Shown here piece after piece: positions 29,687-38,387 of a stretch of 64,000 nucleotides of DNA. Each line of letters opens with the position of its first letter. Position 1 is the first letter of the stretch. The translations under genes were made by a program, and so were the position numbers. The stretch lies in assembly GCA_029238125.1 (NCBI GenBank), contig JAQWGQ010000002.1:30068-94067 (forward strand). Direction: 5' to 3'. This DNA is from Flavobacteriaceae bacterium. GTDB lineage: Bacteria > Bacteroidota > Bacteroidia > Flavobacteriales > Flavobacteriaceae. A model generated the notes under the pieces. That model saw nothing but the letters and a program-made list of their open reading frames with translations, was not told the origin of the DNA and ran no database searches.

Positions 29687-31338
29687 TTCATTTGTAGTTT
29701 TATGCGAGACACTATTTCTTCCGTATCTGTTTTATGGGAAACAGAATCATTTTTCACTGTATTCATGATGAGATCAGCTTTCGATCGTCTCATTTCATCT
29801 CCACGCCAATAAAAACCAGGTAGTTGCTGCTGATCTAATGGTAGTTCCTGAATTGGGTAAACCGCCCCTTCTGGCTTGTTCAAAAACATAATGGACTGAA
29901 TTTGATTGTCAGCCATACGCAATTGCATTGCACTACAAATTGCCTTATCAATACCAATGAGGTCTTGGGTGGTATCGTCGTAAAGGTAATATACCATTTC
30001 TGCGTTTTTGACGATGTCAATGGTTTGGAGCTCATTGTTTTCAAAGTTGCCGAGTAAGTTGATTCCTTTCATTTGGTTAAACTGACTGGGGTTGAGAGAA
30101 TCTTGCTCAGCGACAATTGCATTGTTGAAAATTTTTAGCGAGTCTATGGCGTTAGAGATTGAATCCGTCAATAGGTGAATGAGATCTCCACTCATTTGCG
30201 TTTTTGCTGACCACAATACTGGATTCCTTTTTGTCATATCACGAGCAGACAAAAGCTCTGATTCTCGATCGCTAATCGGGTGACGCAAGAGTTGGATAAT
30301 ACCAGACTTTTGATTGATATGTATCGAATCGGAAACACCACTGAGGTTGGTTTTAAAAATGCGAACCCCATAATATCCGGTGAGTATTCTTTCCTCAGCA
30401 GGTCCAGTAGCCAATAGGGTGTCAGCATGGATATAGAGCGAGTCTTTGTCTACCAATTTTATTGCGATGGGGTTTTGGGTTACAATGGCAGAATCCCGTT
30501 CTTTATAAATTTCGCCGTATTGCCCTCGAATCACATTATCTCCAATGGTGTCTGTGATTTGCACATTCTGACTTGCGGCAGCATATTGAATTCGATCATC
30601 AAAATAAATGCTATCCCCTTCGATATTCCTGAAGTTATAGTCGATTGACGCTCGGTCTTGGAAATACCCTTTTTTGAGATTCGAGTCAAAAAAACCTCTA
30701 TTGCATTTTACGTCATAGGATTCACCATGTATGGTGGTCGCCCCATAAAAATAAGCGTGTCGTAGCTCGGTGTAGTAATCCATACGTTCCGAGTGGATCG
30801 TAAAGGACGGATCTGTAACATGGACATTTGTGATGAATTCATATTTATTGTCGTCAGCAACATAGGTGCCAGATTGACTGCGAATCACTGTCTCCTCACT
30901 TGTGATTTCTCCAGCGGTATTATAGAACGCTTCTTGTTTTTTTCGGTCAAAATACAAAGAGTCTGTACGCAAAGTCGATTCTTGATTTTGGAGACGCACT
31001 TTACGCTTGGCAACTGCAAATTTTGTTGTCCCACTATATTCGATGTATTCACTGTTTAACTTTAAGCTGTCCCCCTGTTTGACAACCACATTTCCCTCGG
31101 CTTCAAAGAAATTTCGAGTTTCGTAAAAGTAGGCAATATCTGACCAGATGTCCATTCCATCATGGTGGAGATGTACGCGAATGTCTTGGTTCGATTTTAA
31201 GATTTTAGCACCCGGAAAGCGTTTTTCATTGACTTCAAAAGAAGCGGCTTGGCGAATACCGATTTTTTTCGACTCCTGCCCATAGGTCATGGCAAGCGTC
31301 AAAAGCAAAAATAGTATACAATGTGGGTGTTTTGACAA
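29683..31338 (-). CDS. OstA-like (LptA/LptD N-terminal type) envelope protein
   Basis: The protein has a signal peptide (CILFLLLTLAMTYGQ) and an extended beta-jellyroll of the organic-solvent-tolerance/OstA type with repeating strand units (GNVVVKQGDSLKLNSEYIEY, FAVAKRKVRLQNQESTL, ATTIHGESYDVKCNRGFF). Such folds carry lipopolysaccharide across the periplasm. At about 550 aa it is much longer than LptA, as in other Bacteroidota. The open frame begins at a TTG. An ATG at 31357, five bases behind a -7 box, would give MLNRL and join this frame if one base were absent, so the start is uncertain. Confidence 0.8.
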   Translation of the reverse strand: MSKHPHCILFLLLTLAMTYGQESKKIGIRQAASFEVNEKRFPGAKILKSNQDIRVHLHHDGMDIWSDIAYFYETRNFFEAEGNVVVKQGDSLKLNSEYIEYSGTTKFAVAKRKVRLQNQESTLRTDSLYFDRKKQEAFYNTAGEITSEETVIRSQSGTYVADDNKYEFITNVHVTDPSFTIHSERMDYYTELRHAYFYGATTIHGESYDVKCNRGFFDSNLKKGYFQDRASIDYNFRNIEGDSIYFDDRIQYAAASQNVQITDTIGDNVIRGQYGEIYKERDSAIVTQNPIAIKLVDKDSLYIHADTLLATGPAEERILTGYYGVRIFKTNLSGVSDSIHINQKSGIIQLLRHPISDRESELLSARDMTKRNPVLWSAKTQMSGDLIHLLTDSISNAIDSLKIFNNAIVAEQDSLNPSQFNQMKGINLLGNFENNELQTIDIVKNAEMVYYLYDDTTQDLIGIDKAICSAMQLRMADNQIQSIMFLNKPEGAVYPIQELPLDQQQLPGFYWRGDEMRRSKADLIMNTVKNDSVSHKTDTEEIVSRIKLQMK

Positions 31339-31362
31339 TGTTTAATCGATTGAGCATGTATG

Positions 31363-31370
31363 CAAATCTA
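31363..31370 (-). promoter_or_regulatory. -7 box for the OstA-like gene
   Basis: The minus strand reads TAGATTTG, an exact TAnnTTTG match overlapping the purA stop. It ends five bases before an ATG at 31357 that is out of frame with the OstA-like protein. Confidence 0.4.
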
Positions 31371-32642
31371 TCGAAAAATCGTTTGTTTACGATCGGGTCC
31401 GACAGAGACAAGACGCACAGGTGTTTCTAGAAAATTTTCAATGAAAGTTACGTATTCTTTCAGTTGAGATGGCAGTTCATTATAGGAAGTACAATTTGTA
31501 ATGTCCTCTGTCCATCCTGCCATTTCGATATATTTCGGATTGATGAACTCTTCATCAAGCGAAAAGGGCAGATGACTGATTAATTCTCCGCGGTATTCGT
31601 ATTGCGTACAAATCTTTAGTGTGTCGATTCCTGATAGAACATCTCCTTTCATCATCATGAGTTGGGTAACTCCATTGATTTGTACCGTATATTTAAGTGC
31701 AACCAAGTCAAGCCACCCACAGCGTCTTGGGCGTCCAGTGGTTGCTCCAAATTCGTGACCGACTTTGGCAATTTTTTCTCCGACTTCATCAAACAATTCA
31801 GTGGGGAACGGCCCACTACCGACTCGAGTCGTATAGGCCTTAAAAATGCCAAACACATCTTTGATTTTGTTTGGTGCAACACCTAAGCCTGTACAAGCCC
31901 CAGCCGCAGTGGTATTTGAGGAAGTGACAAAAGGGTAGGTTCCAAAATCAATATCTAATAACGATCCCTGTGCCCCTTCACCGAGAATCTTTTTTTGATC
32001 TGATTGCGCATCAGCTAATACAGATTCGCTATCTACAAATCGGAGCTTATCAACGATAAAATCAACGGCAGCAAAAAAATCAGATTCTAGCGCATGAAGG
32101 TCATAGGTCAAATCAACTTGATAGAATGAAATGAGTTCCTCATGCTTATTAGCGAGTTCTCGGTATTTTGATTTCCAATCGGGAAATTCCAAGTCACCAA
32201 TGCGAATTCCATTTCGACCAGTTTTGTCCATATAGGTTGGTCCGATTCCTTTAAGAGTTGATCCAATTTTTTTGTTTCCCTTCGCTTTTTCAGAGGCAGC
32301 ATCAAGAAGTCGATGGGTTGGTAGAATAAGATGTGCTTTGCGAGAAATGAGTAAAGATTTGCTATAATCGATTTCAAATTTATCAAGATTTTCGAGCTCT
32401 TGCTGAAAAATTACAGGGTCGATAACAACACCGTTTCCAACTAAGTTTTGTGCGTTTGGGTGGAAAATCCCCGATGGAATGGTGTGCAAAACGTGCTTAA
32501 TCCCATCAAATTTTAATGTATGCCCTGCATTTGGCCCCCCTTGAAAACGGGCAATGATGTCATAATTTTTGGTCAGTACATCGACAATTTTCCCTTTTCC
32601 TTCATCTCCCCATTGTAGGCCAAGGAGTAAATCTAATCCCAT
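31368..32642 (-). CDS. purA: Adenylosuccinate synthetase
   Basis: PurA makes adenylosuccinate from IMP, aspartate and GTP, the first committed step to AMP. It starts MGLDLLLGLQWGDEGKGKI with the GTP-binding loop. NAGHTL with the catalytic His, GSTLKGIGPTYMDK, the TTRVGSGPFPTEL switch and ATTGRPRRCGWLDL follow. The length of 424 aa is normal. It lies two bases after fur on the same strand, so purine synthesis and a metal regulator share a transcript, as in some other Bacteroidota. Confidence 0.97.
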   Translation of the reverse strand: MGLDLLLGLQWGDEGKGKIVDVLTKNYDIIARFQGGPNAGHTLKFDGIKHVLHTIPSGIFHPNAQNLVGNGVVIDPVIFQQELENLDKFEIDYSKSLLISRKAHLILPTHRLLDAASEKAKGNKKIGSTLKGIGPTYMDKTGRNGIRIGDLEFPDWKSKYRELANKHEELISFYQVDLTYDLHALESDFFAAVDFIVDKLRFVDSESVLADAQSDQKKILGEGAQGSLLDIDFGTYPFVTSSNTTAAGACTGLGVAPNKIKDVFGIFKAYTTRVGSGPFPTELFDEVGEKIAKVGHEFGATTGRPRRCGWLDLVALKYTVQINGVTQLMMMKGDVLSGIDTLKICTQYEYRGELISHLPFSLDEEFINPKYIEMAGWTEDITNCTSYNELPSQLKEYVTFIENFLETPVRLVSVGPDRKQTIFR

Positions 32643-32644
32643 AT

Positions 32645-33085
32645 TTAATTCTTGCTGTTGTTTTTAGTTGCATAGAAATACAGAGAATGATTGTGAATGT
32701 CAACATCAAAAACTTCTTCTATACTTTTCTTTATCATTTGAATTCTAGGATCACAAAACTCTTTTACTTCTCCAGTATCTGTAAAAATGATATGATCGTG
32801 CTGATTGTCGAAATACGACTTTTCGTATTGTGCGTGTTGCGGACCAAATTGATGCTTGCGGACAAGCCCACAATCGAGGAGTAGTTCGATGGTGTTGTAC
32901 AAAGTCGCTCGACTCACTCGGTATTTCTTCTCTTTCATTTTCAAATACAGAGACTCGATATCAAAATGATCATCACTTTGATAAATTTCTTCGAGGATGG
33001 CGAAGCGCTCGGGTGTTTTTCGATGGCTGTTTTTGTCTAAAAAGGCAATAAAAACGTCCCGTACAATTTCTTGATTTTTATCCAT
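32645..33085 (-). CDS. Fur-family transcriptional regulator
   Basis: The 146-aa protein has the winged-helix DNA-binding part ([29 protein letters not shown] as separate helices, then [19 protein letters not shown]), followed by the dimerisation/metal domain with HDHIIF. The usual structural-zinc CxxC after that motif is absent: the equivalent text is [14 protein letters not shown] with one Cys. So it may sense metal, or another signal, differently from canonical Fur. Fur, Zur and PerR cannot be told apart. It is followed by purA two bases later. Confidence 0.88.
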   Translation of the reverse strand: MDKNQEIVRDVFIAFLDKNSHRKTPERFAILEEIYQSDDHFDIESLYLKMKEKKYRVSRATLYNTIELLLDCGLVRKHQFGPQHAQYEKSYFDNQHDHIIFTDTGEVKEFCDPRIQMIKKSIEEVFDVDIHNHSLYFYATKNNSKN

Positions 33086-33094
33086 GATTCATCG

Positions 33095-33102
33095 CAAATT
33101 TA
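33095..33102 (-). promoter_or_regulatory. -7 box for fur-purA
   Basis: The minus strand reads TAAATTTG, an exact TAnnTTTG match, nine bases upstream of the fur-family ATG and inside the 28-bp gap after spoT. A separate fur-purA transcript is likely. Confidence 0.4.
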
Positions 33103-33113
33103 CGTAGGTTTTT

Positions 33114-35321
33114 TTACTCTCGTATAACTTTATCAACTCCATTTATATTTTGAAGCTGCTTTATCACCTTTTTAAGAAGAGCAGTGTTTTTGACTTTCAA
33201 CAAAATATTTCCTTCAAATGTACCATCAAGGGAGTCAAAAGACATTCGAATGATGTTCACATTGTTTGTATTTGAAATGACTTGTGTAACCTTGTTTACA
33301 AGCCCCAAATCGTCCAGTCCAGTGAGCTGTAGCTTAGCGGTAAATTCATTCTGAGAAGAGTCAATCCATTTGGCATTGACAATCCGATAGGCATAGTTTG
33401 AGCGCAAGGTTAGGGCGTTTGGACATTCGTTTTTATGAACTTTAACCCCATCACTTATTGTGACAAACCCAAATACGTCATCACCAGCGATTGGATTACA
33501 ACATGGACTGAGTTGATATTCGAGCTGTTCCTCGGTTTTTCCAAAAACGAGTTGATCGTATTTGTCGGTGATTTTGTCCTGTTCGATATGAGTATGAGTC
33601 GGATCTGTTTGGGCTTTTCTTTTAAAAAAGTTTAGGAATCGATTGTTGCGATCGGCACTAAATTTTTTAAGCTTTACATTGTCAATGGTGCCAATCCCAA
33701 CGCGATAATATAAGTCTAGTGTTGTTTTGAGTTTGAAAAATGTAAGGAGTTTATCAATCGTTTTATCGTTAAAACCGATTTTGAGTTGTTTGAGCTTTCT
33801 TCTCAAAATTTCTTTTCCTTCCTGAGCGATTTGCTTTTTATCCTCTCTCAAAAAGGAGCGAATTCGGGAACGTGCTCGGGATGTGATGACATAGTCCAAC
33901 CAGCTGGGGTTTGGAAATGATTTTTCAGAAGTAATGATCTCAACTTGATCACCACTTCTCAAACGATAGCTCAGCGGCACGATTTTACCATTGATTTTTG
34001 CCCCTCTGGTATGCATACCAATTTCCGTATGAATATGAAATGCAAAATCAACTGGGGTTGCACCTTGTGGCAAAGATTTTAAATCTCCCTCAGGTGTGAA
34101 TACAAATATTTCACTGGCATAAAGATTGAGTCTAAAGTCTTTAACAAAATCAACAGCATCAGAATTTGGTTGTTCGAGGACTTCTCGCAAGCGGTTTAGC
34201 CAGACTTCCAAACCTCTTTCGTCTTGCTTTCCATGCTTGTATTTAAAATGTGCAGCATAGCCCTTTTCTGCAATTTCGTGCATACGTTGAGACCGGATCT
34301 GAACCTCAACCCACCGACCTTCGGGGCCCATGACAGTTATATGTAATGCTTCATAACCAGTCGATTTTGGTGCTGAAATCCAATCTCTTAGACGAAGTGG
34401 ATTGGGCTGAAAATGGTCAGTGATCACTGAGTAAATTTTCCATGCCAAGAATTTCTCTTCCTGTGGGTCAGCTTTATAGATGACGCGTATGGCATAGCGA
34501 TCAAAAATTTGATCGAAGTCAAGGTTTTTTGAAACCATTTTTTTCCGAGTAGAAAAGATCGATTTCGGACGTCCTTCAATTTTACATGACAACCCCTCTC
34601 GGCGTAAGTGCTTTTTTGTGAGCTTGATAAATCGATCGATAAACTCCTCTTGACTGTCAAAGTTTTCTTGAACACGCTGTTGTATCTCGTCATAGACTTC
34701 TGGCTCGGTGTATTTCAGTCCCAAGTCTTCGAGTTCGGTTTTGATGTTATACATCCCAACACGATGTGCAAGTGGTGCATAGATGTATAAGGTTTCAGAT
34801 GCAATCTTTATCTGTTTATGTTGCGGCATGACATTCATTGTTTGCATATTGTGCAAACGATCTGCAATTTTGATGATAATCACTCTTGCATCGTCATTTA
34901 ATGTCAAGAGCATTTTTCTGAAATTTTCAGCTTGTAAAGAGACGTTTTTATCTTTTTTTAAACTGGAAATTTTGGTTAGACCATCTACAATTTTTGCAAT
35001 CTGCTCTCCGTGTAACGACTTGATATCGTCAATGGTGTATTTTGTGTCCTCTACCACATCGTGAAGTAGGGCTGCTGCAATGGAGGGTGCTCCCAAACCG
35101 ATATCGTCAGCAACAATCTTTGCTACAGAGATAGGATGTAGGATATAGGGTTCTCCAGATTTTCTTCTTTGATCTTTGTGCGCATCAACAGCAGTGTCGA
35201 GCGCAAGGCGAATCATTTTTTTATCAGCAGCGGTTAGCTTTTGGTAACTGATACGTAGCAGGTCTTTGTACGCTTTTGCGATTTGCGCATTTTCCGCAAC
35301 CGTTTCTATTGCACTAACCAT
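33114..35321 (-). CDS. spoT: Bifunctional (p)ppGpp synthetase/hydrolase (RelA/SpoT family)
   Basis: The cytosolic stringent-response enzyme has the full long-RSH layout in 735 aa. The HD hydrolase domain is intact, with LLHDVVEDT (His87-Asp88) near the N-terminus. The synthetase domain has GRPKSIFSTRKKM and FDQIFDRYAIRVI. A TGS domain follows (EIFVFTPEGDLKSLPQGATPVDFAF in two motifs), then helical and zinc-finger-like regions (LSPCCNPIAGDDVFGFV) and a C-terminal ACT domain. Because the HD motif is intact, it should both make and degrade (p)ppGpp. It follows the trmH-like gene by 12 bases. Confidence 0.95.
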   Translation of the reverse strand: MVSAIETVAENAQIAKAYKDLLRISYQKLTAADKKMIRLALDTAVDAHKDQRRKSGEPYILHPISVAKIVADDIGLGAPSIAAALLHDVVEDTKYTIDDIKSLHGEQIAKIVDGLTKISSLKKDKNVSLQAENFRKMLLTLNDDARVIIIKIADRLHNMQTMNVMPQHKQIKIASETLYIYAPLAHRVGMYNIKTELEDLGLKYTEPEVYDEIQQRVQENFDSQEEFIDRFIKLTKKHLRREGLSCKIEGRPKSIFSTRKKMVSKNLDFDQIFDRYAIRVIYKADPQEEKFLAWKIYSVITDHFQPNPLRLRDWISAPKSTGYEALHITVMGPEGRWVEVQIRSQRMHEIAEKGYAAHFKYKHGKQDERGLEVWLNRLREVLEQPNSDAVDFVKDFRLNLYASEIFVFTPEGDLKSLPQGATPVDFAFHIHTEIGMHTRGAKINGKIVPLSYRLRSGDQVEIITSEKSFPNPSWLDYVITSRARSRIRSFLREDKKQIAQEGKEILRRKLKQLKIGFNDKTIDKLLTFFKLKTTLDLYYRVGIGTIDNVKLKKFSADRNNRFLNFFKRKAQTDPTHTHIEQDKITDKYDQLVFGKTEEQLEYQLSPCCNPIAGDDVFGFVTISDGVKVHKNECPNALTLRSNYAYRIVNAKWIDSSQNEFTAKLQLTGLDDLGLVNKVTQVISNTNNVNIIRMSFDSLDGTFEGNILLKVKNTALLKKVIKQLQNINGVDKVIRE

Positions 35322-35333
35322 ATTATAAAAGTA

Positions 35334-36155
35334 CTAAATTCCTTTTATATCTCTGTAAAAATTACGTTGTCGTGTCGCTTCAAAAAGAAGTATGGCCGCA
35401 GCGACTGATACATTCATCGAGTCCAAAGTTCCAAGCATGGGGATTTTAATATTTGTTTTTGATTTTTTTGTCCAAAATGCGCTTAACCCCGTTGCTTCTG
35501 TACCTACAACCACAGCAGTGGGTTCCGAAAAATCGATTTTCTCGTAGGAGACGCTGTCTTGTAAACTTGCTGCGTAAGGCGTGATTTGGTTCTGTTGTAA
35601 AAAACCAAGAATATCATTATTTGACCCTACCCCGATTGGTACTGTAAAGAATCCGCCAACACTCGATCGGACAACATTGGGGTTATATATATCGGTTTTG
35701 GGGTCGGCTACCAAAAGACAATCGATGTTCGATGCATCTGCCGTGCGAAGCATAGCACCAATATTCCCTGGTTTTTCAATGTTTTCCACTACGAGAATCA
35801 ATGGGTTTGGATTTTTGAATACAATGGAATCTAGGCCAAAAGTTTTCTTTTTTACCAAGGCAATGATTCCCTCTGTTTTTTTTCGATAGCTGATTTTTTC
35901 ATAGACATTCTCTGTCACAAGAATAATATTACTCGTATCTAAGTTCTTGGCACTCCATTCCTCCAATGATGTAGACGTAAACAGAGCTGGGCAAAAAAAG
36001 ACGGTATCAATTGTAAACCCTCCTTTGTGTGCTAACTGCAATTCACGTTTACCCTCAACAACAAAGACATTACTTTTCTTCCTTAAGGATGCCTTTTGAA
36101 TCAATCCCGTAATGGATTTGATTGTATCATTATGCAAGCTGGATATCGTTTTCAT
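35334..36155 (-). CDS. SpoU/TrmH-family RNA 2'-O-methyltransferase
   Basis: The 273-aa protein has an N-terminal substrate-binding domain (KSNVFVVEGKRELQLAHKGG as the L30e-like part) and a C-terminal knotted SPOUT domain with the three family motifs: ENIEKPGNIGAMLRTADA, VRSSVGGFFTVP and PMLGTLDSMNVSVAAAILLFEA. It uses S-adenosylmethionine to methylate rRNA or tRNA ribose; the target nucleotide is not predictable. It heads a minus-strand run with spoT. Confidence 0.9.
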   Translation of the reverse strand: MKTISSLHNDTIKSITGLIQKASLRKKSNVFVVEGKRELQLAHKGGFTIDTVFFCPALFTSTSLEEWSAKNLDTSNIILVTENVYEKISYRKKTEGIIALVKKKTFGLDSIVFKNPNPLILVVENIEKPGNIGAMLRTADASNIDCLLVADPKTDIYNPNVVRSSVGGFFTVPIGVGSNNDILGFLQQNQITPYAASLQDSVSYEKIDFSEPTAVVVGTEATGLSAFWTKKSKTNIKIPMLGTLDSMNVSVAAAILLFEATRQRNFYRDIKGI

Positions 36156-36222
36156 TTTTATTGTAAATTTAAATCAAGTATTTCACCTAAATTCACAATT
36201 TTCTGAGTTTCGGTAAATATCT

Positions 36223-36230
36223 TAATTTTG
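36223..36230 (+). promoter_or_regulatory. -7 box (TAATTTTG) for the response regulator
   Basis: Exact TAnnTTTG match, 19 bases upstream of the ATG at 36250. It suggests the split response-regulator gene is still transcribed. Confidence 0.4.
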
Positions 36231-36249
36231 TAAGTGATCTAAATGTAAT

Positions 36250-37045
36250 ATGAAAAAACTAAAATGCATTTTGATTGATGATGAGCCAAGAAATCTTGAG
36301 TTGCTCACCTATTATATCGAAAAGTATTGTACCGACCTTCAAATAGAAGCTACGTTTTCAAAAAGAGTTGAAGCCGAAGACTTCCTGAAAGATGACAACA
36401 AGAGGTCTGCAGTCGATATCCTTTTTTTGGATCTGATTTTGGACGAAGGCACTGGCTTTGACTTGCTAGATCAAATCGATTATTCATCCCTACACATCGT
36501 AATATGTACTGCTCATGATGAATTTGCTTTAAAAGCGATCCAATATGAAGTTGTGGATTATCTGCTAAAGCCCATTGAAATTCAAGATTTACAACAGACT
36601 ATTGAAAAGATAAAGAGCAAACATAAAAACCAAGAAAAGGCATCATATGATGCGGAAGCAATTTCAAAGTTTTCGACCAATAGTTATGAACTTGATAAGC
36701 CCGTAATTATCAAAAACAAAAATGCAATTGAGCTTGTGTTGTCCAAAGATATTGTTTTTTATAGAAGCAGCATATTCTGAGGGGAGCAAATCAGCTGTTG
36801 TCATGCGGGATGAGTCTGTAAAACCATGCTCACTTGTACTCAGTAAAATTGAGGGCGTACTGGACTCGAATATTTTTTACCGATTGAACAGGTCACATAT
36901 TGTAAATATTCGTGAAATTTCGAAAATCGAACGCGGCATAAACTATGTATGTGTGATGTCCAATGGGTTTAAGTTGCCTTTACCACGAGACAAGTATAAA
37001 AACCTATTAACCCAAATCGAGAAACTGTTTGGTATGTCGATCTAG
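36250..37045 (+). pseudogene. LytTR-type response regulator, split by a one-base frameshift
   Basis: The first frame (36250-36780) encodes a receiver domain with the acidic pocket Asp10-Asp11, phosphoacceptor Asp61 (FLDLILDEG) and the LLKP lysine, then the start of a LytTR DNA-binding domain. It stops shortly after LSKDIVF. The rest of the LytTR domain continues in another frame (to 37045): EAAYSEGSKSAVVM, then FYRLNRSHIVNIREISKIER. Removing one T from the six-T run at 36755-36760 restores KDIVFIEAAYSEG and an uninterrupted protein of about 264 aa, a normal length. No histidine kinase is adjacent. It may be a true pseudogene, a length-variable run, or a sequencing error. Confidence 0.8.
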
Positions 37046-37091
37046 CTTTTTTTTTGCTTCAGATTTGACTACTTTCGTCAAAACTTTGATA

Positions 37092-38378
37092 ATGAACCCA
37101 AAGACTACATCCAAAACCGACCGCTACATACATGATGAATTTCAGTATGGCGCACACAATTACCACCCTTTACCTGTTGTTCTAAATCGGGGCGAGGGGA
37201 TCTATGTTTGGGATGTAGAAGGGAAGAAATATGTTGACTTTTTATCTGCATATTCAGCAGTTAATCAAGGACATTCTAACCCGGCAATTATCAAAGCACT
37301 AACGGAGCAAGCGCAGCAATTGTCACTCACATCTAGGGCATTTCACAATGATCAATTTGGTCAATTTGCAAAACTTGCAACTTCTTATTTTGGTTTTGAT
37401 ATGATGCTTCCCATGAATACGGGTGCAGAAGCAGTGGAAACGGCAATTAAGCTCGCTCGTAAGTGGGGTGTTCAGAAAAAAGGGATTTCGGAAAATCAGG
37501 CAGAAATTGTGGTTTGTCAAAATAACTTTCATGGAAGAACAACGACCATCGTCTCTTTCTCTTCCGACTCTGTCGCACAAAAAGATTTTGGTCCGTTTAC
37601 CCCAGGATTCATCACCATCCCATTTAACGATCCAGTTGCGCTCGAAAAAGTTTTAAATGAACGCCCAAATATCGTTGGCTTTTTGGTTGAGCCCATTCAA
37701 GGAGAAGCGGGTGTGAATACCCCAGGTGATGATTTTATGCGAAAATCACAAGAGTTGTGCAATACATACAACGTCCTTTTTATGGCTGATGAGATTCAAA
37801 CTGGAATTGGCCGGACGGGTTCGCTATTAGCTGTATGTGGAGACTGCTCGTGTGAATCTTCTTGTATGCAACAGAAAGACACCTATGCACGTCCTGATGT
37901 TCTGATTCTTGGCAAGGCCTTAGGAGGAGGAGTTTACCCTGTTTCTGCGGTATTGGCAGACCGACATATCATGGAGGTAATCCAACCTGGAGAACACGGT
38001 AGTACTTTTGGGGGTAACCCAGTGGCAAGTGCAGTTGGAACGGCATCTTTAGAAGTCATTAGAGATAAAAAACTTGCCCAAAACGCTCGTTATCTTGGAA
38101 AAATTTTCAGACAACATTTAAACGATTATAAAATAGAAAGTGAAGTCCTTGTTGGGGTACGAGGGCGTGGCCTACTCAATGCCATAGTCATCAACGACAG
38201 TCAAGATGGATCTTTGGCCTGGGATATTTGCATGGCTTTTAAAAACAAGGGACTTTTGGCAAAACCCACACACGGGAATATCATTCGATTTGCTCCTCCA
38301 TTGGTAATCGATGAAGCGCAGCTCTTGTCTTGCGTTCAGATTATCATTGAGACCTTAGGTGAGTTTGAACCTTCATAA
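37092..38378 (+). CDS. rocD: Ornithine aminotransferase (RocD type)
   Basis: The PLP enzyme interconverts ornithine and glutamate semialdehyde. It starts MNPKTTSKTDRYI; HNYHPLPVVLNRGEGIYVWD and SAYSAVNQGH are typical of ornithine-oxo-acid transaminases. FMADEIQTGIGRTG and LILGKALGGGVYP (Schiff-base Lys) follow. Between them lies a four-cysteine insert (Cys249, 252, 254 and 258; CGDCSCESSC), which I recall from related flavobacterial RocD proteins but not from other lineages. The length of 428 aa is normal apart from the insert. The ATG at 37092 is preferred over an upstream non-ATG start. A near-consensus TACTTTCG lies at 37070-37077. Confidence 0.9.
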   Translation: MNPKTTSKTDRYIHDEFQYGAHNYHPLPVVLNRGEGIYVWDVEGKKYVDFLSAYSAVNQGHSNPAIIKALTEQAQQLSLTSRAFHNDQFGQFAKLATSYFGFDMMLPMNTGAEAVETAIKLARKWGVQKKGISENQAEIVVCQNNFHGRTTTIVSFSSDSVAQKDFGPFTPGFITIPFNDPVALEKVLNERPNIVGFLVEPIQGEAGVNTPGDDFMRKSQELCNTYNVLFMADEIQTGIGRTGSLLAVCGDCSCESSCMQQKDTYARPDVLILGKALGGGVYPVSAVLADRHIMEVIQPGEHGSTFGGNPVASAVGTASLEVIRDKKLAQNARYLGKIFRQHLNDYKIESEVLVGVRGRGLLNAIVINDSQDGSLAWDICMAFKNKGLLAKPTHGNIIRFAPPLVIDEAQLLSCVQIIIETLGEFEPS

Positions 38379-38387
38379 CACTTGTTT

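Noticed and set aside
36755..36760. Programmed ribosomal frameshift in the response regulator
   Set aside because: T6 is slippery, but the required shift is of the less common +1 (or -2) type, no stimulatory structure is obvious, and response regulators of this family are not known to use it. A one-base indel is simpler.
36722..37045. A separate gene encoding a lone LytTR domain
   Set aside because: Its first residues are out-of-frame sequence from the upstream gene. The domain joins smoothly to the receiver protein once one T is removed.
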